Part shown: positions 15,438 through 23,999 of the stretch, piece by piece | How the letters are laid out: every line of letters starts with the position of its first letter | Position numbering within the stretch: position 1 is the stretch's first letter | NCBI RefSeq assembly: GCF_023243115.1 | Contig: NZ_CP085081.1 | Coordinates: 4,800,001 to 4,864,000, forward strand | Length of the DNA: 64,000 bases | Reading direction: 5' to 3' | Source of the DNA: Sediminicoccus sp. KRV36 | GTDB lineage: Bacteria > Pseudomonadota > Alphaproteobacteria > Acetobacterales > Acetobacteraceae | Program-made: the position numbers and the translations under genes | Notes under the pieces: model-generated | What the model was told of the DNA's origin: nothing | The model's database searches: none | The model's input: only the letters and a program-made list of their open reading frames with translations

Positions 15438-16652
15438 TCACGGCCCGAGCTTCGCCGCCACCCGATCGGCCAGCCGGAACATGAAGGGATTGACCGCGAT
15501 GGTGATGATCGCCGCCGCCAGGATCAGGTCCCGCCCGGCCTCCGGCAGCACGCCCTCGGTCACCGCCAGCCCGGCGAGGATGAAGCTGAACTCCCCCACC
15601 TGCGCCAGCGCCGCGCCGATGCTCAGCGCGGCCTTCGGCGTCAGCCCACGGACCCGCGCGATGGCATAGGCGGCCAGCGTCTTGCCAATCAGCACGACCA
15701 GGACGGTGGCCAGCAGGGCCAAGGGCTCACGCAGCACGATGGTCGGGTCGAACAGCATGCCGACCGCAACGAAGAACAGCACGGCAAAGGCATCGCGCAG
15801 CGGCAGGGTCTGCTCGGCCGCCTTCTGCGACAGCGCCGATTGGCCCAGCACCAGCCCGGCCAGGAAAGCGCCCAGCGCGAAGGACACGCCGAACAGCACA
15901 TAGGCCAGGTAGGCGATGCCCAGCGCCGTCACCAACGCGGCGAGGGAGAACAACTCGCGCGAGCGCAGCCGCCCCACCCAGGACAGCGCCCAGGGCAAGA
16001 CCCGCGCGCCCACCACCAGCATCAGCGCCACAAAGATGGCGACCTTGCCCAGGGTGATCAGCAGGGTCAGCGCCACGCCCTCGGCCCCGCCAATGCCGAT
16101 CACCAGCCCGGCGGCCGGGCGGTCCTGCGTGACGGCGGCCAGCACCGGCACGAGGACGAGCGCCACCACCATCGCCATATCCTCGACCACCAGCCAGCCG
16201 ACGGCGGTATGCCCCTGGGTGGTGGCCAGCTCGCCGCGTTCGGTCAGCGCGCGCAGCAGCACGACGGTGGAGGCGACGGAGAGGCAGAAGCCGAAGATGA
16301 TGCCCGCCGCATCGCCCCAGCCCATCAGCCGCGCCAAGGCCCAGCCCAGCAGCGTGGCCGTCGCCATCTGCAGGATGGCGCCGGGCACGGCCACCCCCCG
16401 CGCATCGGCCAGTTCCCGCGGCGAGAAATGCAGCCCGACGCCGAACATCAGCAGGATCACGCCGATTTCCGCGAGCTGCTGCGCCGCCTCCACATCGCCC
16501 ATGAAGCCGGGTGTGGCCGGGCCGATACAGATGCCGGCCGCCAGATAGCCCACGATGGTGGGCAGCTTCAGCGCCCGCGCGCCAAGGCCCAGGAACAGCG
16601 CGAAGGTCAGGCCCAGCGCGATGGTGGCGATCAGGCCGGTTTCATGTGGCAT
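15438..16652 (-). CDS. Monovalent cation:proton antiporter (CPA2, YbaL/KefB-like) without RCK domain
   Basis: A 404-residue membrane protein of the CPA2 antiporter family, exchanging K+ or Na+ for H+ across the inner membrane. About 12-13 hydrophobic segments are visible. Family motifs are LPTIVGYLAAGICIGP (29-44), GVILLMFGVGLHFS, VVEDMAMV (the conserved Asp region) and DAFAVLFFVAVGMLFDP. It aligns by eye with the membrane half of E. coli YbaL. That protein carries an extra C-terminal TrkA-N/RCK nucleotide-binding domain of ~150 residues, absent here, so the protein ends after the last membrane helix (RLADRVAAKLGP). Its stop lies 5 bases from attR, but attR restores the original chromosomal junction, so the gene was probably not cut by the integration. 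Confidence 0.88.
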   Translation of the reverse strand: MPHETGLIATIALGLTFALFLGLGARALKLPTIVGYLAAGICIGPATPGFMGDVEAAQQLAEIGVILLMFGVGLHFSPRELADARGVAVPGAILQMATATLLGWALARLMGWGDAAGIIFGFCLSVASTVVLLRALTERGELATTQGHTAVGWLVVEDMAMVVALVLVPVLAAVTQDRPAAGLVIGIGGAEGVALTLLITLGKVAIFVALMLVVGARVLPWALSWVGRLRSRELFSLAALVTALGIAYLAYVLFGVSFALGAFLAGLVLGQSALSQKAAEQTLPLRDAFAVLFFVAVGMLFDPTIVLREPLALLATVLVVLIGKTLAAYAIARVRGLTPKAALSIGAALAQVGEFSFILAGLAVTEGVLPEAGRDLILAAAIITIAVNPFMFRLADRVAAKLGP

Positions 16653-16742
16653 CGCTAGCGCATCATCCGTTCATGCGGCATGGGTTGTACGGAGCGGAAT
16701 GACCGAAGGACAACAGGCCGGCATCCGTGCCGCAAGCCTTTG

Positions 16743-18293
16743 TCAACGCAACATCCCCTCGCCGCGCGCGCGGAGGGAGAAGGCGGCGGAGGCTTCCATC
16801 GCCGCATCATCCTGCAGGTAGCGCGCCGCCAGGTGTTCCTGGAAATCCATCGGGTCGAGGGGTTTTCCGGTCGCTGCCCGCAGCAGGTCCTGGAAGCCCA
16901 GGCTCGCGCCATAGCCATGCACATTGGCCCGCAGCCAGGTGACCAGCGGCCGAAGGTTTCCAAGCGCCAGGGCCTGGTCCAGCCCCGGCGTCGCGGCGCG
17001 GGCCGCCTTCATGAGCTGGGCGGCCGCCATGGCGCCGAGCGTGTAGGAGGGGAAATAGCCAAAGGCGCCATCATGCCAATGAATATCCTGCAGGCAGCCC
17101 CGCGCATCATCGGGCGGCGCGATGCCGAGCAGCGCGTGCAGCCCCTCGGCCCAGGCGCCGGGCAGGTCGGCGATGGCAAGCTCGCCGCCGATCATGGCCC
17201 GCTCCAGCCGGAAGCGCAGGATGACATGGGCCGGATAGGTCAGTTCATCCGCATCCACGCGAATGAACCCGCGCGATACGCGGCGCCAGAGCCTGCCCAG
17301 GTTTTCCGCCGCATAGGGCGCCGCATCACCGCCAAACAGCTGGTGCAGCCTGGGGCCGAGAAACGCGAGGAAGGCATCGCTGCGGCAGGCCTGCATCTCG
17401 ATGATCAGGCTTTGCGATTCATGCGCGGCCATGCCGGCCGCTTCCCCCACAGGCTGGCGCGCGAATTCCTTCGGCAAGCCGCGCTCATACAGCGCATGCC
17501 CGGTCTCATGCAGCACACCGAGCAGGGCCTTGGCGGGATCCGCCTCATTATAGAAGGTGGTGATCCGCACATCGCTGGGCGTGCCGCCGCAAAAGGGATG
17601 GACGCTTTGATCCAGCCGGGAATGCTCCGCCTCCAGCCCGAGCCGGAGCGAGAGGCGACGGCACAGCTTGCGCTGCCGGCCGACGGGAAAGGTTCCGGCC
17701 AGCGGCAGGGGCGGGCCACGGCGCGCCTGGATTTCCTCGGCGCGGGGCAGGGCGTCACGCAGGAAGACTTCATAGGCCTCGAACACCGGCTCCACCTCGG
17801 CCGCGGTGACGCCGCGCTGGTAGCTCTCCATCAGCGCGTCATAGGGCGAGAGGCCGGTGGCGGAGGCCAGGGCCTGCGCCGTTTCACGCTGCAGGCGCAG
17901 CACCTCCTCCAGCGCCGGCCGCACCATGGCAAAATCCGAGGCCGCCTTGGCATCGCGCCAGATTTTCTCGCAGGTGGAATTGGCGCGGGCCGTGGCCTCG
18001 ACGAGGGAGGTGGGCAGGGCGGTGGCGCGGGCATGGGCGCGGCGCATCAGCTCCAGATTGGCGCCCTCCCAGGCGCCTTCGGCCGTTGCCGCGCGCAGAT
18101 CCTCCGCCACATCGGGCGCGGTCATCATCTCATGCGCGAGGCCGGCGAGGGTGGCGAGCTGCTCGCCACGGGCGGCGCCACCACCACGCGGCATCATCGT
18201 GCTCGCATCCCAATGCAGGATGGAGGCCGCTTCACCCAGCGCGCCGAGGCGGGCCGCGCGATGCGTCAGGCGTTGATAGGCGGCGTTGCTCAT
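16743..18293 (-). CDS. M32-family metallocarboxypeptidase (Taq-type)
   Basis: A 516-residue cytoplasmic zinc carboxypeptidase of family M32, removing C-terminal residues from peptides with broad specificity. The zinc site is HETGH (262-266), with the third ligand Glu in HESQS (291-295). Other family signatures are SVHPFCGGTPSDVRITT (230-246), the substrate-binding RVDADELTYPAHVILRFRLE and HWHDGAFGYFPSYTLGAM. The length is normal (about 500). There is no signal peptide. Its start overlaps the stop of the SURF1 gene by 4 bases, so the two are cotranscribed although functionally unrelated. Confidence 0.95.
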   Translation of the reverse strand: MSNAAYQRLTHRAARLGALGEAASILHWDASTMMPRGGGAARGEQLATLAGLAHEMMTAPDVAEDLRAATAEGAWEGANLELMRRAHARATALPTSLVEATARANSTCEKIWRDAKAASDFAMVRPALEEVLRLQRETAQALASATGLSPYDALMESYQRGVTAAEVEPVFEAYEVFLRDALPRAEEIQARRGPPLPLAGTFPVGRQRKLCRRLSLRLGLEAEHSRLDQSVHPFCGGTPSDVRITTFYNEADPAKALLGVLHETGHALYERGLPKEFARQPVGEAAGMAAHESQSLIIEMQACRSDAFLAFLGPRLHQLFGGDAAPYAAENLGRLWRRVSRGFIRVDADELTYPAHVILRFRLERAMIGGELAIADLPGAWAEGLHALLGIAPPDDARGCLQDIHWHDGAFGYFPSYTLGAMAAAQLMKAARAATPGLDQALALGNLRPLVTWLRANVHGYGASLGFQDLLRAATGKPLDPMDFQEHLAARYLQDDAAMEASAAFSLRARGEGMLR

Positions 18294-19045
18294 GTCTCGC
18301 GGATCCGTCTGCTGGCCCAGAGAAGGAAAATGGCGGTCCAGGCCAGGGCCAGGCCGAACCAGGTGATCGCGTAGCCCAGATGGGGATTATTGGGCGCCGG
18401 AAAGCCATGGGCCGCATCGGGCACCGGCCCGCGCTGCGGCGGCGGCGTGGACCCCAGGCCGGACGGTGCCAGCGGTGCTGCGGGAACCACCACCACCAGC
18501 GCATAGGGCAGCGCATCGCCCGCGCCCAGGCTGCGCGCGATGGCGCCGGCATCGAAGCTGTAGAAGCGCCGCCCCGCCGGATCATCCCGCGCGGCGAGCA
18601 GGCTGCGGCGGTCGGAGAAGCGGGCATAGCCATTGAGGGTCACCTCGCCCTCGGGGCGGGTCACCTGGCCGCCGTCCAGGGGGGCCCAGCCGCGCTCCAC
18701 CAGAAGGGCCGGGGCGCCTGGCCGGTCCAGCACGGCGATCAGGCTGCCACCCAGCACCGTCCCGCGCACTTCCAGCCCGAGCATGGCCTCCGCACCCGGG
18801 CGGAACCGGCCGGTGGCGGTGACATGCGCGAAGGGCAAGGGATTGGCGGGGGCGTCGATCGGCGGGCGGGCCTGGGCGGCGGCAAGCTCCGCGAGCAGCC
18901 CCTGCTTCCAGGCCAGCCGCTGCACTTGCCACGACCCAAGACCCAACAGCACAGCTAGGATGGGCAGCGCCAGGAAGCTTGGAAGAATGAGCCGCTGCCA
19001 GGCGATGGGTGGGCGGCCGGGCATGGTCCTGGGTGGATGGGTCAT
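18290..19045 (-). CDS. SURF1 family cytochrome oxidase assembly protein
   Basis: A 251-residue inner-membrane protein with one TM helix at each end (about 19-40 and 222-244) and a periplasmic domain between, the SURF1 layout. Signatures include GSWQVQRLAWKQGLLAEL after the first helix, the central LLVERGWAPLDGG, and NPHLGYAITWFGLALAW at the second helix. SURF1 helps insert haem a into subunit I of aa3-type oxidase; in bacteria it is usually near cox genes, but none lie in this window. It ends overlapping the carboxypeptidase start (ATGA). Confidence 0.92.
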   Translation of the reverse strand: MTHPPRTMPGRPPIAWQRLILPSFLALPILAVLLGLGSWQVQRLAWKQGLLAELAAAQARPPIDAPANPLPFAHVTATGRFRPGAEAMLGLEVRGTVLGGSLIAVLDRPGAPALLVERGWAPLDGGQVTRPEGEVTLNGYARFSDRRSLLAARDDPAGRRFYSFDAGAIARSLGAGDALPYALVVVVPAAPLAPSGLGSTPPPQRGPVPDAAHGFPAPNNPHLGYAITWFGLALAWTAIFLLWASRRIRET

Positions 19046-19078
19046 CGCCCCATCATGTGGCGCAATCCGCCCGGATTG

Positions 19079-19759
19079 TCAGGCGCAGTTCTTCACTTCG
19101 ACCAAAGTGAACAGCGAGAGGGGCGGGCAGGCTTCCATCCGCTCGATCTCGGTTTCGCCCTCGCCGAGCAGATCGCTCAGCTTGAAATCCGGATGCCAGC
19201 CGAGGATGCGGGCGAGCGGCGCGGTGCTGCGCTCCAGCCACCAGCGGAAGCCGGCATCGGCGGCAAAGTGGTTCACGAACAGCAGATAACCACCCGGCCG
19301 CACCACGCGCGACATCTCGGCGTAGAGCTTGCGCGCATCGGGCACGACGGAGGCTGTGAACATGGCCACCGCGATATCGAAGCTGTCATCCGCGAAGGCG
19401 GTGCTTTCGGCATCCATCTCCAGCAGGCCGTGGCAGGCGGTGATGCGTTCCTGGGCCACACGCTCCTGCGCCTTGAGCAGCATCTCGCGCGAGAGATCAA
19501 TGCCGACGACATCGAGGTCCGGCCGGTAATGCGGCAGGGCGAGGCCGGTGCCCACACCCACTTCCAGGATGCGTCGCCCGGCGGTCTGGGAGATGCGATT
19601 GACGGCCGCGACGGCGCTGCGCCGGCCAAAGGCCGAGACGCCCCCGAACACCAGGTCATAGACCCCCGCCCAGCGCCGATAGGCACTCCGGACGGAAGCA
19701 GCGTCAAGCGCGGCACGAGGATGGGCGCGGTCGCCCTCCGAAAGGCCGAAGGTTGGAAT
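19079..19759 (-). CDS. pmtA: PmtA-type phosphatidylethanolamine N-methyltransferase
   Basis: A class I SAM methyltransferase of the Rhodobacter/Agrobacterium PmtA type, which methylates phosphatidylethanolamine towards phosphatidylcholine. The SAM site is ILEVGVGTGLALPHY, then GIDLSREML. Later motifs are DIAVAMFTASVVPD, RVVRPGGYLLFVNHF and the lipid-group end APLARILGWHPDFKLSDLL. Clear homologous coding (SAYRRWAGVYDLVFGG) continues upstream of the first usable GTG at 19651 for about 36 codons. In that stretch there is no ATG, GTG or TTG before the in-frame TGA. The best start is ATT at 19759, 8 bases after AAAGGGA, giving 226 residues. Alternatives are a sequencing error or an upstream frameshift. 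Confidence 0.78.
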   Translation of the reverse strand: MPTFGLSEGDRAHPRAALDAASVRSAYRRWAGVYDLVFGGVSAFGRRSAVAAVNRISQTAGRRILEVGVGTGLALPHYRPDLDVVGIDLSREMLLKAQERVAQERITACHGLLEMDAESTAFADDSFDIAVAMFTASVVPDARKLYAEMSRVVRPGGYLLFVNHFAADAGFRWWLERSTAPLARILGWHPDFKLSDLLGEGETEIERMEACPPLSLFTLVEVKNCA

Positions 19760-19831
19760 GTGACAATTCCCTTTCGATCGGGGTCAGGGGTTAGCGCGGC
19801 GGCAGGGGGGGCGCAAGCGCCTTTCTCGGAA

Positions 19832-20695
19832 TCAGGTTGCGCCGCGCGGTGGGCTGCGCTGCGGAATGGCCGTCAGCAGCCCCCCGGCGGCAATGATCAC
19901 GGCGCCGAGAAGAGTGATCCCATCCGGCCAATCGCCAAAGACCAGGATGCCCGCGAAGGTGGCCCATACCAGCTGCGTGTAGGAGAGAGGCGCCAGCAGG
20001 CTGGCCGGCGCCCGGGCATAGGCCAGCACCAGCAACCCATGGCTCACCGCGCCAAGCACCCCGACGGCCACGAGAATGCCCCATTGCAGGGCATTTGGCG
20101 GCAGGAACACCAGGGGCTGCGCGAGCGAGGTGGCGAGCGAGGCCGCAAGGCCGGTGTGGAAAATCGTCACGCGGCTGTCATCCAGCGCAGCCAGGCGGCG
20201 GGTGAGGATCTGGTAGAAGGCGAACATGGTCGCCGTGCCGAGGGGCAGGAGATAGGCCCAGTGCAGCGCGGCGCCGGTCAGGAAGGGCGGCCGCAGCGCC
20301 ACCATGACGCCGATGAAGCCAAGCGCGACGCCACACCAACGCCGCAGGCTCACCCGCTCCCGCAGCAGCAGGGCGGCAAGAGCGACGGTGATGAGCGGCG
20401 AAGCGAAGCCCACCGCCGTCGCATCCGCCAGCGGGATGCGGGCCAGGGCCGCCGTGAAGAGAATGCTGCACCCGGCCAGCAGCAGCGAACGCAGCGCCTG
20501 AAGCCCGGGCGCACGGGACCGCCAGGGAAAGCGCCCCATGCTGAGCCTGAGCGCGATGGCGACGGCGAGGAATGCAAAGAGGAAACGCGCCCAGATGATC
20601 TGGACCACCGGGAAGTCGGCCGCCATCACCTTCAGCAGCGTATCCATCATGACAAAGATCATGAGGGCGCAAAGTTGCAGCAAAACGCCCTTCAT
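19832..20695 (-). CDS. EamA/DMT family exporter
   Basis: A 287-residue inner-membrane protein with ten hydrophobic segments arranged as two EamA repeats (about 1-130 and 145-275), the drug/metabolite transporter superfamily. Typical features are the early VVQIIWARFLFAFL in TM2, ADATAVGFASPLITVALAALLLRE closing the first repeat, and APLSYTQLVWATFAGILVFGDWPD in the second. DMT members export amino acids, purines or other metabolites; the substrate is not readable. It is monocistronic, in the same direction as pmtA. Confidence 0.88.
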   Translation of the reverse strand: MKGVLLQLCALMIFVMMDTLLKVMAADFPVVQIIWARFLFAFLAVAIALRLSMGRFPWRSRAPGLQALRSLLLAGCSILFTAALARIPLADATAVGFASPLITVALAALLLRERVSLRRWCGVALGFIGVMVALRPPFLTGAALHWAYLLPLGTATMFAFYQILTRRLAALDDSRVTIFHTGLAASLATSLAQPLVFLPPNALQWGILVAVGVLGAVSHGLLVLAYARAPASLLAPLSYTQLVWATFAGILVFGDWPDGITLLGAVIIAAGGLLTAIPQRSPPRGAT

Positions 20696-20907
20696 GCGGT
20701 GCGTTCCTGCCTTGCGGACTCAGGGTTGGGTGGCGGCCCGTGCCCGCGATTCAATCCGTTGCACGGCATGCCGTGCCTGGAATCTGCGCCGTGAACGCCA
20801 AGATCTTTGCCATGCGGCAAATCTGACGGACGGGAGGCGTAAAGGGAAGCTCCCACCGGACACGAACTTCGTGCCCGATGGTGCTGAGTTTGCGGCTTCG
20901 CCTCAGT

Positions 20908-21390
20908 TCAGGCGGCGTCTTCGCGGCGATCCTTCACGCGGACATAAGCCAGCGCGGCGTGCTCGGTGCAGTAGGGCTTGCCGCCCATCGCGGTGGCCGA
21001 GCAGAAGCGGAAGCCCTTGGTGCCCGGCTCGCCGATCGGCCAGCAGCAGGATTTGGCGCTGACGCGCGGGAAGGCCCGGACGACACTGGGCGCCTTGGGC
21101 ACGACGGAGAGCACGGGCGCTTCCACCACCGGCCGGGGCTCCTCGCGCCGCGGCGCGATGGGCATGGCCGCGCGCAGCGGCGGCAGGGTGGGGCGGCGCC
21201 CGGTCGCCACCGGGCGGGGCGCCGCCGGATCGCGGCGAATGGGGCTCGGCCGGGCCGGCAGATCAAGGCGATGCGCCTTGCCCACCACGGCATTCTTCGA
21301 AATGCCCATGCGGCGGCCGATCTCGGCGGTGGAGTGCCCCTCGGCCCACAGGGCGCGGAGGCGGTCAATGGCTTCGTTGGTCCAGTCCAT
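20908..21390 (-). CDS. gcrA: GcrA cell-cycle regulator
   Basis: A 160-residue GcrA homologue. In Caulobacter, GcrA binds sigma-70 RNA polymerase and methylated GANTC promoters to activate cell-cycle genes together with CcrM. The N-terminal helix-turn-helix is MDWTNEAIDRLRALWAEGHS, then TAEIGRRMGISKNAVVGKAH. The variable middle is Pro/Arg-rich. The conserved C-terminal sigma-binding part is CCWPIGEPGTKGFRFC, followed by CTEHAALAYVR. The start at 21390 begins at the invariant MDWT; a longer frame adds 19 unrelated residues. Upstream are four GANTC sites and a near-perfect DnaA box, matching the known DnaA/CcrM control of gcrA in Caulobacter. Confidence 0.95.
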   Translation of the reverse strand: MDWTNEAIDRLRALWAEGHSTAEIGRRMGISKNAVVGKAHRLDLPARPSPIRRDPAAPRPVATGRRPTLPPLRAAMPIAPRREEPRPVVEAPVLSVVPKAPSVVRAFPRVSAKSCCWPIGEPGTKGFRFCSATAMGGKPYCTEHAALAYVRVKDRREDAA

Positions 21391-21466
21391 AGGATACAAT
21401 CCCCCGTCCCTGATACTAAATAGAGTAGCAAAAGACAGGCTTGACACACAAGCACTGGATTGTTCC

Positions 21467-21545
21467 GATTCGCCAGAAACTTGTGGAAAAGCCTTGGCGT
21501 TCCAGTTTCGGATTCAGAAACAGTGGGTTGTGACTCCTCCGAATC
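21467..21545 (-). promoter_or_regulatory. gcrA control region: four GANTC sites and a DnaA box
   Basis: GANTC (CcrM methylation) sites lie at 21467-21471, 21511-21515, 21532-21536 and 21541-21545, a dense cluster. On the gcrA coding strand TTTTCCACA (21482-21490) differs by one base from the DnaA box TTATCCACA. The cluster is 77-155 bases upstream of the gcrA start. A GTATCAGGGACGGGGGATTG segment precedes the gene but no clear -10/-35 pair could be assigned. Confidence 0.6.
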
Positions 21546-22743
21546 AGCGGCGGATCAGGAGATAATTCACCGTCAGCTCGATCGTGACCCCATTCGGGTC
21601 CGATCCGGGTGGGAAGGCAGGCAGCCGGGCGCCCTGGAAGGGAAAGGTCGTCCCGAAATTCAGCGAGGGCGAGGTGGAAGGCCCGGCCAGGCGCACATTG
21701 CGCACCGTGCCATCCGGCGCCGCCGTCACGATCACGCGCACCGTGCCATCCTCGCCCAGTGCGATGGCGCGCTGCGGGTAGCTCAGATTCTGGTCCAGCC
21801 AGCGGCGGAAGGCCGCCCGCCAATCGGCGCCGACCTGGGCGCCCGTGACCCGGACCGAAGGGTCGGTGCGCGGCCTGCCCTCCAGGAAGCGCGGATCCAC
21901 CGTCGTGTCGGTGCCGCGCGCCTGGGGCCGGCCGGCCGGGGGGGCGGCGGGGCGGCCCAGCTGCACGCCGCCAGGCGCCCAGATTCCGGGCAGATTGGGC
22001 TGGGCCTGCTGCGGGCGCTGGGCCTGTTGCTGTGGCGGGCTGGGTTGGCGCTGCGGTGGCGCGGGCGGCGTTGGCGGGGGCGGCGGCGGCAGGCTTTCGG
22101 CCAGCCGGTCCGGAATGCGCAATTCCGTGGGCGGGGTGAAAAGCTCCACGGCACCCGGCAAGGGCGGCAAAGGCGCCTGCGCGACGGCCGGTTGCTCAGG
22201 ACGGGGCGGCTGCGGAACGGGCGGCGGCTGGGGCTGCGCCATCGGGGGCAAGGGGGCCGGCGGCGGCGGGATTGGCGAGGGGGGCGGCGGCAGCGGCAAG
22301 GCCTGCTGGATCGGCGGCAGGGCCGGCTGCGAGGGCACCGGGGGGGCATTCGGCGGGGGCGGCACCTCCGCCTGATTGGGCGGGGTGGGCGGCTGCGGCG
22401 GGGTTTCGATGCCGTCCACCGGCTCGGCCATGGGCTGTTCCGGCTGGCCGCTCTCGAAGACGATATCGAAGCTTGGCGGGGGCATTTGCTCGGGGGGGCG
22501 CTGCCGCGGCTCCGGCCAGAAGAAGAACAGCGCCGCGATCAGCAGATGCGCCGCGATGGACCCCAGCCAGAAGCCCGGAAATCCGAAGATCGGCCTGGTC
22601 GGCTCGGGCGCACGCCAGCGCGCGCGCGGCGGGCTTGGGCGCCAGCTGGGGGGTTGGGGTTCCCGGCGCGCGGCCACGCGCCGCCGCGCGCCGAAGCGCG
22701 TGCGGGGACGCAAGCGAGGGGGGGCTGGATTCGCGCGGGTCAC
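21544..22743 (-). CDS. TonB-type energy transducer with long Pro-rich linker
   Basis: About 399 residues with the TonB layout: a basic cytoplasmic N-terminus, one TM helix (FWLGSIAAHLLIAALFFFW), a very long Pro-rich periplasmic region (more than 200 residues with PPPPxP runs) and a C-terminal beta domain. That domain reads WLDQNLSYPQRAIALGEDGTVRVIVTAAPDG, then a final strand. TonB proteins pass proton-motive force from ExbBD to outer-membrane receptors. There is no ExbB/ExbD or receptor nearby. The start is uncertain: GTG at 22743 (used) or TTG at 22812; no in-frame ATG precedes the TM helix. It reads into the gcrA control region. Confidence 0.82.
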   Translation of the reverse strand: MTRANPAPPRLRPRTRFGARRRVAARREPQPPSWRPSPPRARWRAPEPTRPIFGFPGFWLGSIAAHLLIAALFFFWPEPRQRPPEQMPPPSFDIVFESGQPEQPMAEPVDGIETPPQPPTPPNQAEVPPPPNAPPVPSQPALPPIQQALPLPPPPSPIPPPPAPLPPMAQPQPPPVPQPPRPEQPAVAQAPLPPLPGAVELFTPPTELRIPDRLAESLPPPPPPTPPAPPQRQPSPPQQQAQRPQQAQPNLPGIWAPGGVQLGRPAAPPAGRPQARGTDTTVDPRFLEGRPRTDPSVRVTGAQVGADWRAAFRRWLDQNLSYPQRAIALGEDGTVRVIVTAAPDGTVRNVRLAGPSTSPSLNFGTTFPFQGARLPAFPPGSDPNGVTIELTVNYLLIRR

Positions 22744-22853
22744 GCGGTTCGGCCGAACATTCCCCCGCCATAACGCAACTTCCCCGCGTCGGGAAACGCT
22801 GCCGGGTGACAAATCGTGCCTATCTGAGCGAAAGACAGCCCGGAACCCGCCCC

Positions 22854-23987
22854 ATGCGCATCACCCGCCGCCCTCTCCTGACCAGCTTCCTCGCGGCCCC
22901 CGGCCTTGCCGCGGCGCAAGCCGCCGGGGACGTGTTTCAAAGCGAGAAAGGCGCGTTCCGGCTGCGCACCCTGACCGCCGAGCTGGAGAATCCCTGGGGC
23001 GGCGGCTTCCTGCCGGATGGCCGCCTGCTGGTGAGCGAGAGGCCGGGCCGGGCGCGGCTGATGTCCCCCGATGGCAGGCTCTCCCCACCCCTGGCCGGGC
23101 TGCCGGAGGTGGTGGCAGAGGGCCAGGGCGGGCTGCTCGACCTGCAGCCCGCGCCCGATTTCGCCACCAGCGCCGAAATCTTCTTCACCGCTGCCACATG
23201 GGTGGAAGGCGGCGTGCTGACGCGACTGTCCTGCGCGCGCCTCACGCCCCGCGGGATCGAAGGGGTGCGCCCCGTGCTGGATGCCGCACCCGCCCAGCCG
23301 CGCGGCCGGCTGCATTATGGCGGGCGCCTCGCTTTCTCGCCCGATGGCGCGCATCTCTTTCTGACCACGGGCGAGCGCAATGAAAACCGCGAACGCGCGC
23401 AGAAGCTGAACGACCTGGCCGGCAAGGTGATCCGCCTGACGCGCCAGGGAGAAATCCCGCGCGACAACCCCTTCTTCGGGCGCGAGGGGCTGCGCGGGGA
23501 GATCTTCACCTATGGCCATCGCAACCCGCAGGGCATCGCCTTCAACCCGGCGACGGGCGGGCTCCTCGTCGCGGAATTGGGCCCGCGCGGCGGCGATGAG
23601 CTGAACCTGATCCAGCCCGGCCGGAATTTCGGCTGGCCCGAAGTGTCCTATGGGCGCGAATATTCCGGCCGGCAGATCGCCGGCGGCCGCACCTCCGGCC
23701 CCGGAATCACCGAGCCCCTGCGCCACTGGGCCCCTTCGGTCAGCCCCTCGGGCATCCAGTTCGCCCCGGTCCATGCCCAGCCGCTGTGGCGTGGGGCGCT
23801 TTATGTCGCCTGCCTGAACACGCCCGGCCTGCTTCGCCTGCAAATGGACGGTGATCGGGTGGTGAGCGAGGAACGGCTGCTCTGGGGGCGCGCCCGGCTG
23901 CGCCAGGTGCTGTTCGCGCCCGATGGGGGATTGCTGCTGCTGACCGATGAATCGCGCGGGCGGGTGCTGCGGCTGGATGCGGCCTGA
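22854..23987 (+). CDS. PQQ-dependent sugar dehydrogenase family protein (soluble GDH/YliI-like)
   Basis: A 377-residue exported six-bladed beta-propeller of the soluble glucose/aldose dehydrogenase family. It has a signal peptide (MRITRRPLLTSFLAAPGLAA, AQA cleavage). Family motifs are ENPWGGGFLPDGRLLVSERPG, GGLLDLQPAPDF, LHYGGRLAFSPDGAHLFLTTGE, the catalytic-region YGHRNPQGIAFNP, LGPRGGDELNLI and NFGWPEVSYG. Members oxidise aldoses with PQQ in the periplasm. No PQQ biosynthesis genes are nearby. The start at 22854 is the first in-frame ATG giving a signal peptide; longer frames overlap tonB on the other strand. Confidence 0.9.
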   Translation: MRITRRPLLTSFLAAPGLAAAQAAGDVFQSEKGAFRLRTLTAELENPWGGGFLPDGRLLVSERPGRARLMSPDGRLSPPLAGLPEVVAEGQGGLLDLQPAPDFATSAEIFFTAATWVEGGVLTRLSCARLTPRGIEGVRPVLDAAPAQPRGRLHYGGRLAFSPDGAHLFLTTGERNENRERAQKLNDLAGKVIRLTRQGEIPRDNPFFGREGLRGEIFTYGHRNPQGIAFNPATGGLLVAELGPRGGDELNLIQPGRNFGWPEVSYGREYSGRQIAGGRTSGPGITEPLRHWAPSVSPSGIQFAPVHAQPLWRGALYVACLNTPGLLRLQMDGDRVVSEERLLWGRARLRQVLFAPDGGLLLLTDESRGRVLRLDAA

Positions 23988-23999
23988 GGAGGCGCCGCA

